Source of the DNA: an uncultured Prevotellaceae bacterium | Lineage (GTDB): Bacteria > Bacteroidota > Bacteroidia > Bacteroidales > Muribaculaceae | Assembly: GCA_937904375.1 (NCBI GenBank) | Contig: CALDIG010000161.1 | Coordinates: 1 to 12,059, forward strand | Length of the DNA stretch: 12,059 bases | Reading direction: 5' to 3' | Shown here: piece by piece, positions 6,244 through 12,059 of the stretch | Position numbering within the stretch: position 1 is the stretch's first letter | Layout: each line of letters begins with the position of its first letter | Made by a program: the position numbers and the translations under genes | The notes under the pieces: model-generated | Databases searched by the model: none | What the model was told of the DNA's origin: nothing | What the model saw: only the letters and a program-made list of their open reading frames with translations

Positions 6244-8008
6244 GACAATATTATCAATCAGCCTTGCTCTGATGATGAGTTGCCACATTATGGCTTCGAC
6301 TCAAGACGTTGAGGCTCGAGCTGACTCAATTAGCAGTAATCAATTGCCTGCAAAGGAGAGCGTTGAGCCGCCTCAGCCAATTGTTACGGGTGATGGACAG
6401 AATGAGGCTTTGAGTACCGAGAGTGTTGAGTCTTCGCCGGCGTCGAACTCTGTGGTTGTGAAAAACTATGAGCCGCCCCATGCTCCTGATTTCAACTTCA
6501 TCAAGAGCCGCACTAATCCCGCTGTGAAACCTTATCGCTTTCTTGACGACCAGTCGTGGGTGGGAATACCCATGTTTGCTGCCGGTCTTATCGCCAAGGG
6601 TGAGAAGACGGCATTCCGCCAGAACTATAATAACCCTAACACCAAGATACGTCTCATAAAGTACAATTTCCACAACGAGATTGACAATTACACCCAGTAT
6701 TTGCCGTTGGCACTTACCATCGGTATGAAGATAGGTGGGGTGGAGAGCCGTAGCGACTGGCCACGCTTTTGGGCATCGGCAGCGGCATCATCAGCTATTA
6801 TGGCAGGGCTGGTGAATGGTATCAAATACACTGCCAGCGAGATGCGTCCCGACGGCTCCACGCGCAACTCTTGGCCCAGCGGCCACACTGCAACCGCCTT
6901 CCTCGCTGCGACAATTCTGCACAAGGAGTATGGGCTTACTCGGTCGCCGTGGTACTCAGTAGGCGCCTATACTGTGGCTACAGCCACCGGTGTGATGCGC
7001 GTGTTGAACAACCGCCACTGGATAAGCGATGTGCTTAGCGGAGCGGGCATTGGTATCCTGTCGGTGGAATTGGGCTACGGCTTGATGGACTTGCTATTCA
7101 AGAACCGTGGATTGCAGCGTGGCGACTTAAGCGTTTATCCCGACTTGCGCAACAACCCGTCGTTCTTTGCTATCTCAATGGGCATTGGGCTGGGCAACAA
7201 GAATTTGGAGTTGCCGGCATTTAATTTCAACATCCCTGCCGAGATTCTTGACGGAGAAAGCATGAGCGACGAAGAGCCGTTGCATCTCAAGTTTCGCTCG
7301 GCGACAGTAGTTGGTGCCGAGGGGGCTTATTTCTTCAACCCTTACATTGGCATTGGTGGCAGGTTGAGGGTGAAAGCCACCCCCATCAACGGCTGGAGCA
7401 AGTTCGCCATCAGTGAGGAGAGCGACATCCAGCAGTTCTTCACCGACCCGTTGCTTGCCAACTCGGTGCAGAACATCGCTTTGACCATCGAGAGTGACCA
7501 CATCACCGAGTTTGCCGCCGATGCAGGAGTGTATTTCAGCTACCCGTTGTCTTCTCGTTTTGCCATTGGTGCGAAAGCGTTGATTGGTCGCAGCGTGATG
7601 GACGATATCGACATCAACGCTCGTTATACGGGCCAGCAGCTCGCCTTTAATTATGAAGCTCTTGAAAATGACGAGGCATCGTTGTTTACTATATGTGATG
7701 AAACTACTGATTATAGTTGGGACTATATTGATGTGTCGGCGTCTAACTCGATGAAGTTCGGCACAGGTGTTTCGCTCACTTATGCCCACAAGAACAATTT
7801 CTCGTGGCGCTTGTTCTGCGACTACGACTACTCCCGCAAGACATTCACTGCCACCTATCACCCACTGGGGCTAATGGAGGGTCTCTCGCCCGACATGGTG
7901 TCGTTTATGGAGCTATTAGATTGGGACATGACTCGCCCGGCAGTGTCGAGCGTCAAGAAATCGCTCCACCAGTGGGTGCTGGGTGGTGCGTTATGCGTCT
8001 CGTTTTAA
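6236..8008 (+). CDS. PAP2 phosphatase fused to a predicted outer-membrane barrel
   Basis: A 590-residue exported protein. Residues 1-21 form a signal peptide, and a low-complexity Ser/Glu/Pro linker runs to about 75. The PAP2 domain has all three motifs: Lys197 with Arg204-Pro205, PSGH (214-217), and Arg255 with His261 and Asp265. His217 and His261 are the expected phosphohistidine and acid/base residues. PAP2 enzymes remove phosphate from lipids such as phosphatidate, phosphatidylglycerophosphate, undecaprenyl pyrophosphate or lipid A; the substrate is not readable here. From about 310 on the protein changes to alternating, aromatic-rich stretches ending in Phe, as in an outer-membrane barrel. 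An upstream in-frame ATG (6212) would only lengthen the signal region. I chose 6236 because it starts the signal peptide and overlaps the DUF3667 stop. Confidence 0.88.
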   Translation: MNKTILSISLALMMSCHIMASTQDVEARADSISSNQLPAKESVEPPQPIVTGDGQNEALSTESVESSPASNSVVVKNYEPPHAPDFNFIKSRTNPAVKPYRFLDDQSWVGIPMFAAGLIAKGEKTAFRQNYNNPNTKIRLIKYNFHNEIDNYTQYLPLALTIGMKIGGVESRSDWPRFWASAAASSAIMAGLVNGIKYTASEMRPDGSTRNSWPSGHTATAFLAATILHKEYGLTRSPWYSVGAYTVATATGVMRVLNNRHWISDVLSGAGIGILSVELGYGLMDLLFKNRGLQRGDLSVYPDLRNNPSFFAISMGIGLGNKNLELPAFNFNIPAEILDGESMSDEEPLHLKFRSATVVGAEGAYFFNPYIGIGGRLRVKATPINGWSKFAISEESDIQQFFTDPLLANSVQNIALTIESDHITEFAADAGVYFSYPLSSRFAIGAKALIGRSVMDDIDINARYTGQQLAFNYEALENDEASLFTICDETTDYSWDYIDVSASNSMKFGTGVSLTYAHKNNFSWRLFCDYDYSRKTFTATYHPLGLMEGLSPDMVSFMELLDWDMTRPAVSSVKKSLHQWVLGGALCVSF

Positions 8009-8010
8009 AT

Positions 8011-8080
8011 CGGTTATCGGGGATTGAAGAGCGGGGATCGGGGATCGGCTACTCCACTCTCTACTCTCAACTTTCCACTT
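8011..8080 (+). repeat. Two-part heptamer array after the PAP2 gene
   Basis: Ten contiguous 7-bp units start 2 nt after the PAP2 stop codon. The left six are CGGGGAT-like (CGGTTAT, CGGGGAT three times, one TGAAGAG, one CGGCTAC). The right four are TCNACTY (TCCACTC, TCTACTC, TCAACTT, TCCACTT). The same two-part order, with the same total of ten units, occurs inside the patatin gene at 10980-11049. Confidence 0.8.
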
Positions 8081-8086
8081 TGAGAC

Positions 8087-8102
8087 ATAAGAACATGAGT
8101 TC
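8087..8102 (+). repeat. Left module of composite repeat, copy B
   Basis: ATAAGAACATGAGTTC differs by one base from 4139-4154. Three degenerate octamers follow at 8112-8135 (CTTGTTTT, ATTGTTAA, CTAAAATA), and the regular octamer array starts at 8143. It is in the same orientation relative to its array as copy A. Confidence 0.6.
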
Positions 8103-8142
8103 AAAAAAATACTTGTTTTATTGTTAACTAAAATACAAACTG

Positions 8143-8206
8143 CTTGTTAACTTGTTAACTCGTCAACTTGTTAACTTGTTAACTTGTTAACTATTCTACT
8201 ATTCTA
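8143..8206 (+). repeat. Octamer tandem array (CTTGTTAA type)
   Basis: Eight contiguous 8-bp units: five CTTGTTAA, one CTCGTCAA, then two CTATTCTA, which is also the edge unit of the array at 4161-4272. The embedded GTTAAC is palindromic. The array ends 18 nt before the start codon of the outer-membrane protein gene and so makes up much of its leader. No clear TTTG / TAnnTTTG promoter is visible in this spacer. Confidence 0.85.
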
Positions 8207-8224
8207 CTAACTCTTTAAAAATAT

Positions 8225-8953
8225 ATGACAAAAAAGATTTTTACATTATTGTTAATGGCCTCGGCATGGTTTTTTATGGGATGGGCTCAAAACAGTTATA
8301 TCCCTTACAAGACCTACGATGGAGAGCACAAGAATGAGCTCTCGGGCTATGTGATGGGGGGCAACAATGTTGTCGCCGGTAGGTTTGGAGGACTTGAAGC
8401 CTCTTATACAAGGCACCTCACGTCGCGCTGGCACGTGGGCGGTGATGTGCAGATGCAGTTTGGCAAGCAGCTTTTCTCCATCGACGTGCAGGGAGGGTAC
8501 CGCTTGCCAGTCAAGTATGGCAACATCAGTTTTGATGGTAAAATCATGTATAACTACTACCACAAGTATGGATTTCACGAGATGGCCTATAATTTGTCGG
8601 CTACCTGGGAGAGTGCTTACGTTGATTTTCGCATCGGCGAGTCGCTGGTCCACTACCATAAAAGAGATGTAATTATGGGGTGGGGATATACCGAGCCGCC
8701 GCTGTTTACCTTTGGCTTTGGGGCAAACATCCGTCACCGTAATAATCCGTGGAACCTTGGGTTGTTCTTCCGCAACTATGATGACTTTTACTACGAGAAC
8801 TGGAACATCAACTGGGGCATTCGTTGGTATGCCAAGGTTAAGGAGCAATGGAACTTGTTTGGCGAGTTCAACATCCGTCCAGCAGGCTCGATGAGCCAGT
8901 TGGCAAGTAAATATGAGGGTTCAGTAAAATTAGGTTTGAAATATAAATGGTAA
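8225..8953 (+). CDS. Predicted outer-membrane beta-barrel protein
   Basis: A 242-residue exported protein of unrecognised family. Residues 1-21 form a signal peptide (MTKKIFTLLLMASAWFFMGW then Ala), with Gln22 as probable new N-terminus. The mature part is a series of short alternating, Tyr/Trp/Phe-rich stretches separated by Gly/Asn turns, probably 8-12 strands, and the chain ends in Tyr-Lys-Trp. An aromatic last residue is the usual barrel-assembly signal. No enzymatic motif was seen. It is followed 8 nt later by a metallophosphoesterase gene and then by a patatin-barrel gene, so a role in the same envelope process is plausible but unproven. The start is chosen because it opens the signal peptide; nothing upstream looks like a ribosome site. 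Confidence 0.82.
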   Translation: MTKKIFTLLLMASAWFFMGWAQNSYIPYKTYDGEHKNELSGYVMGGNNVVAGRFGGLEASYTRHLTSRWHVGGDVQMQFGKQLFSIDVQGGYRLPVKYGNISFDGKIMYNYYHKYGFHEMAYNLSATWESAYVDFRIGESLVHYHKRDVIMGWGYTEPPLFTFGFGANIRHRNNPWNLGLFFRNYDDFYYENWNINWGIRWYAKVKEQWNLFGEFNIRPAGSMSQLASKYEGSVKLGLKYKW

Positions 8954-8961
8954 GTTCAATT

Positions 8962-9993
8962 ATGAAAGCAAAATATATTATTATAGCATCGGCAATGGTC
9001 CTTGTGGCACTTACACAAACTTCCTGCGAGAAAGTGAGCCCCATCGGCGTGCTCATGGCAGGTACCGCTGTGGAAGATCGCGTGAAAATGTCCGAATTGT
9101 ATTATAAGGAATATCTGATGGATGCCCAAAACAATATTATTGTTCAACCCGATGAGGGTGGAGGACGTGAATATTCATTCCTCGTGGGCGGTGACAGTCA
9201 TGTGACTACCGACCCCGGGCGAATGGACGAGATGTTTGACATCGGTCTTGAGAATAATGACTTGCTGTATTGCCATCTTGGCGACATTGCCGACACAAAA
9301 CCTGAGTACTATATTGTTCTTGATTCGCTCTTGCGGGAAGCCAAAGAGCGATATGTGAATAAATACTATGTGAAAAATGATTTAGGGAGATGGTCTAAGA
9401 AAAACGACCCTTACGACGAGTTCGGCTATGATTACAATGACATCAAGTTCCCATTCTTCCCTGTAGTGGGCAACCACGACCTCACTCACAACGGCTGGGC
9501 GTTGTGGAGCAATATTTTCCACTCATCGTTTTATGAGTTTGATGTCATCTGCGGATATAATGAAAACGGAGGTCGAATACGCGACCACTTTATCTTTCTT
9601 GACACGGCAAGCGGCACGCTTGGCCAGCGTCAGGTGGAATTGATCGAGGAAGGCTTGCTCGACGGTGAGAATGATTACCGATACACCTTCGTCTTCAGCC
9701 ACACCAACATCTTCCTGCCTTCGCACTTGCAGTTCGCCTCTACCTTCCCACGTGAGGAGGCCTACTTCCTGCTTAATCAGTTTGACAAGTGGGGAGTCAG
9801 CGCAATCTTCTGTGGGCATGTCCACAAATGGGACGAGCGGTTCTTCAACAATGTCTATTACGTGACACTCGACTCCATGAGCGAGCGCAACAGCCCCGAC
9901 CCAGGCGACTACTTGGTGCGTGTTAAGGTGTACGACGGTGGCGGTTACGATATAGAACGTGTTCACATGAGCTACGTAGCTCCTAAAAAGTGA
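8962..9993 (+). CDS. Calcineurin-like metallophosphoesterase, probable lipoprotein
   Basis: A 343-residue protein. A hydrophobic N-terminus (to about residue 21) precedes Cys22 in TQTSC, a loose lipobox of the kind Bacteroidetes use; Gln at -3 is unusual. All five metal-site blocks of the calcineurin-like fold are present: GDSH (Asp78, His80), GDIAD (Asp108), GNHD (Asn171, His172, Asp173), SHTN (His247) and GHVH (His286, His288). A di-metal phosphoesterase on the periplasmic or surface side is expected; the substrate (phospholipid headgroup, nucleotide or sugar phosphate) is unknown. An in-frame ATG at 8947 overlaps the preceding stop and adds five residues, but the signal sequence fits Met at 8962 better. 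The patatin gene starts 11 nt after the stop, indicating an operon. Confidence 0.9.
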   Translation: MKAKYIIIASAMVLVALTQTSCEKVSPIGVLMAGTAVEDRVKMSELYYKEYLMDAQNNIIVQPDEGGGREYSFLVGGDSHVTTDPGRMDEMFDIGLENNDLLYCHLGDIADTKPEYYIVLDSLLREAKERYVNKYYVKNDLGRWSKKNDPYDEFGYDYNDIKFPFFPVVGNHDLTHNGWALWSNIFHSSFYEFDVICGYNENGGRIRDHFIFLDTASGTLGQRQVELIEEGLLDGENDYRYTFVFSHTNIFLPSHLQFASTFPREEAYFLLNQFDKWGVSAIFCGHVHKWDERFFNNVYYVTLDSMSERNSPDPGDYLVRVKVYDGGGYDIERVHMSYVAPKK

Positions 9994-10004
9994 AATTTAA
10001 AGTA

Positions 10005-12059
10005 ATGAAAAGATTATTGTTGTCATTGTTAGTGTCATTAGTAGCGATGTCACTGATGGCGAGCCCTGTCACCAGCGATAGCGTTGTCTCACGAAAGAAG
10101 GCTGCTGTGGTGCTCAGCGGTGGAGGTGCGTTTGGTGCCATCCATGTGGGTGCTCTCAAGGTGCTTGAAGAAGCGGGCATGCCTATCGATATGTTGGTTG
10201 GAACCAGCATGGGGAGCATCGTGGGGGCACTCTACAGTGTGGGGTACAGCAGCGACGACATCGCCACGATGTTCCGCCAGATGGACTGGAGCGAGCTTTT
10301 CCTCGATAGCAAAGATGCGAGCCACCTCACGTTGCGCGAGCGTGACGACAAGAATACCTATATCTACAAACGCGAATTCTATGTGCGCGGCAACATCGAC
10401 CCACAACCCGGTGGCGTGCTTCGCGGCGAGAACATTGAAGAAACGTTTAAGCACTACCTCTACGGTTACACCGACAGCATCGACTTTCTCACTGATTTGC
10501 CCCGGCAGTTTGCTTGTGTCGCCACCAACCTTCTCACTGATGATGAGGTGGTGCTCACACATGGCTCGCTGGTGAAAAGCTTGCGCTCGAGTATGTCGAT
10601 TCCCGGGGTCTTCACTCCGGTGAGAATAAATGACATGCAACTGGTGGACGGAGGCGCCAAGAACAACTTTGCCGCCGACGTGGCGCGGCATTTGGGTGCT
10701 GACATCGTCATAGGCATAAATTTTGACCGCCAACTCAATACCGTCAAAAGCTATAGCAAAATCATCGATGTGCTGGAACGCTCAGGTGGCAGCGACGTGA
10801 GCCGCAGGTCACAGGAGAATGAAAAATACTGCGACCTGGTGATCAGAGTCCCGGTTCGTGGCTACTCCAGCGGTAGTTTTACACGCAATGCCCTCGACTC
10901 GCTGATGGAACGTGGCGAAAAAGCCACCCGTGAGAAGATGGACACCATCATGATGCTCAAGGCGCTGGCAGCTGGTGGTCGTGGAACGGGGATTGGAGAT
11001 CGTAGATCGGGTTCTCAACTCTCCACTCTGCACTCTGCCCCCCCCGCTCTTGAGCCAAAAGGTTTGATTAACGACCATTTGACCAATACTATAGAGGCGG
11101 CGGTGGGATTCCGCTTTGACAACGAGGACTTGATTGCAGCTCAACTGGGCGCACGCTATTTCATGCCCGGCAAATATAGCAAAGAACTTGACTTGACGTT
11201 GCGGTTGGGACTGCGCTCCATGCTTCGGGTGGGCTTCGAAATGCAACCCTCACCCTTCAAGAGTATTGGGGCGAGTTACGAAATTTGGTACAAATACAGC
11301 GACTTCTATACTCACGGAAAGCGCAGCGACAACCTCTCCTATATCTATCAGCACGCCAATGTGAAGCTGTTCTCGTTCGAAGCCATGAACTTTGACTGCG
11401 AGATAGGAGTAGGGTGGGACCATTATCACCATTTCAAGGGATTGTGGAATGAGCACAGCGAGATGACTTTCAGCTCTAATGAGCATTACTTTAACTATCA
11501 TGCCCGCCTGCGCTACAACAGCGAGAACAACCACTATTTCCCCATGCGTGGCATGAGAGCTGAAGCCACCTACGAGTATTGCACCCACAACTTCGCACAA
11601 TGGAAAGGTCACTCCGGCTTCAGCACCCTCATGGCGATGTGGCAAATGACTTTTCGCCTAACGCCGGTCACTCACATCCGTCCGCGAGTGCAGGGGCGTT
11701 TCCTCTTTGGCGACGACATTCCAGCCATGGCGGGCAATGTGGCGGGAGGCTTCAGCTATGGCAAGTTTATGCCGCAGCAGCTGCCGCTACCAGGTCTCGG
11801 CCATGCCGAGTTCTTCAAGAGTAAACTGGCGAGCGCGTCGCTGCGACTGCAACAGCGGCTCTCAGGTAGGCATTATCTCCTGCTCGAAGGCGTCGTCGCA
11901 GAGCAAAGCGATAAAATTGAAAACCTCCTCGACCACAAACCCATGTGGGGAGCGCAACTGGGCTATTTCTACAATAGCGGTATCTTGGGACCGCTCGGAG
12001 CTGTCATCGGCTGGAACAGCTACAGCAAGCGTCTTAATTTATTGGTCCCTCTAGGCTTC
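10005..12059 (+). CDS. Patatin-like phospholipase with outer-membrane barrel (3' end beyond window)
   Basis: The frame is open for 685 codons to the last base of the window. Residues 1-19 form a signal peptide. The patatin domain (about 33-320) has the oxyanion motif SGGGAFG (38-44), the nucleophile motif GTSMG with Ser68, and the DGG motif with Asp215, giving the Ser-Asp dyad of patatin lipases. From about 352 the chain is barrel-like, with alternating aromatic stretches, as in the bacterial surface antigen/Omp85-type domain of type Vd (PlpD-like) proteins. The window ends at a codon boundary after Leu-Gly-Phe; a terminal Phe suggests the stop is very close. Two oddities: the usual Lys/Arg in the oxyanion motif is Phe43, and residues 326-348 are encoded by a heptamer repeat array. 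No clear POTRA domain was seen. Likely hydrolyses phospholipid acyl chains in the outer envelope. Confidence 0.9.
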   Translation, partial: MKRLLLSLLVSLVAMSLMASPVTSDSVVSRKKAAVVLSGGGAFGAIHVGALKVLEEAGMPIDMLVGTSMGSIVGALYSVGYSSDDIATMFRQMDWSELFLDSKDASHLTLRERDDKNTYIYKREFYVRGNIDPQPGGVLRGENIEETFKHYLYGYTDSIDFLTDLPRQFACVATNLLTDDEVVLTHGSLVKSLRSSMSIPGVFTPVRINDMQLVDGGAKNNFAADVARHLGADIVIGINFDRQLNTVKSYSKIIDVLERSGGSDVSRRSQENEKYCDLVIRVPVRGYSSGSFTRNALDSLMERGEKATREKMDTIMMLKALAAGGRGTGIGDRRSGSQLSTLHSAPPALEPKGLINDHLTNTIEAAVGFRFDNEDLIAAQLGARYFMPGKYSKELDLTLRLGLRSMLRVGFEMQPSPFKSIGASYEIWYKYSDFYTHGKRSDNLSYIYQHANVKLFSFEAMNFDCEIGVGWDHYHHFKGLWNEHSEMTFSSNEHYFNYHARLRYNSENNHYFPMRGMRAEATYEYCTHNFAQWKGHSGFSTLMAMWQMTFRLTPVTHIRPRVQGRFLFGDDIPAMAGNVAGGFSYGKFMPQQLPLPGLGHAEFFKSKLASASLRLQQRLSGRHYLLLEGVVAEQSDKIENLLDHKPMWGAQLGYFYNSGILGPLGAVIGWNSYSKRLNLLVPLGF
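10980..11049 (+). repeat. In-frame heptamer array inside the patatin gene
   Basis: Ten contiguous 7-bp units, the left part CGGGGAT-like (CGGGGAT, TGGAGAT, CGTAGAT, CGGGTTC) and the right part TCNACTC-like (TCAACTC, TCCACTC, TGCACTC), repeat the layout of the intergenic array at 8011-8080. It is translated as a Gly/Arg/Ser/Pro-rich linker (residues 326-348) between lipase and barrel. The last units run into eight consecutive C (11038-11045). Seventy bp is not a multiple of three, so loss or gain of a single unit would shift the frame. Confidence 0.8.

Noticed and set aside
7175..7861. Long minus-strand open frame of 228 codons
   Set aside because: It lies entirely within the barrel part of the PAP2 gene, and its product shows no domain or signal; it is a codon-bias shadow.
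8009..8224. A TTTG / TAnnTTTG promoter for the outer-membrane protein gene
   Set aside because: Candidate boxes are all imperfect or wrongly spaced, and repeats create many near matches, so none can be called.
10089..10733. Minus-strand open frame of 214 codons opposite the patatin domain
   Set aside because: The plus-strand frame carries the complete patatin motifs; this is its shadow.
10005..12059. Frameshift or pseudogene in the patatin gene because of the repeat array
   Set aside because: I translated the frame codon by codon from 10005 to 12059 and found no stop; the array is read through in frame and the barrel part continues normally.

Overview
The window looks like chromosomal DNA from a member of the Bacteroidales, possibly Muribaculaceae or a close relative. 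The reasons are the DUF3667 zinc-ribbon membrane protein, a PAP2 phosphatase and a patatin each carrying an outer-membrane barrel, aromatic-ended outer-membrane proteins, lipoproteins with loose lipoboxes, the lack of strong Shine-Dalgarno sites, and promoters of the Bacteroidetes type (TTTG, about 20 nt, TAnnTTTG). The family-level assignment is inference.

Layout. (1) At 1-1615 on the plus strand lie the tail of an LptF/LptG-type permease and, overlapping it by 4 nt, a multi-pass GT-C glycosyltransferase. (2) At 1777-5126 on the minus strand, in transcription order, lie cdsA (CDP-diacylglycerol synthase), an MltF-like lytic transglycosylase lipoprotein and deoD (purine nucleoside phosphorylase). 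(3) At 5127-5202 is a very compact divergent promoter, a 12-bp inverted repeat that carries one Bacteroidetes-type promoter on each strand. (4) From 5203 to the window end on the plus strand lie a DUF3667 membrane protein, a PAP2 phosphatase-barrel fusion, a small outer-membrane barrel, a metallophosphoesterase (probable lipoprotein) and a patatin-barrel protein that is still open at the last base.

How the genes fit together. Almost everything here concerns the envelope. cdsA consumes phosphatidic acid, while the PAP2 enzyme across the shared promoter has a fold that removes phosphate from lipids. The patatin and the metallophosphoesterase add probable lipase and phosphatase activity in the outer envelope. 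Joint phospholipid homeostasis is inference.

The most striking feature is the non-coding DNA. Every spacer longer than 100 bp is largely built from short tandem arrays of period 7, 8 or 9 bp. Octamer arrays with a CTTGT core occur three times. Two of them belong to what looks like one composite dispersed element: a 16-nt left module, the octamer array, then CTATTCTA. Heptamer arrays occur in three spacers, and a fourth copy lies in frame inside the patatin gene, between the lipase domain and the barrel, where it ends in a run of eight C. A nonamer array of TCTAGA units can fold on itself. No stretch over 300 bases lacks a gene; the longest spacer is 8009-8224. No tRNA, rRNA, CRISPR array or transposase was seen.
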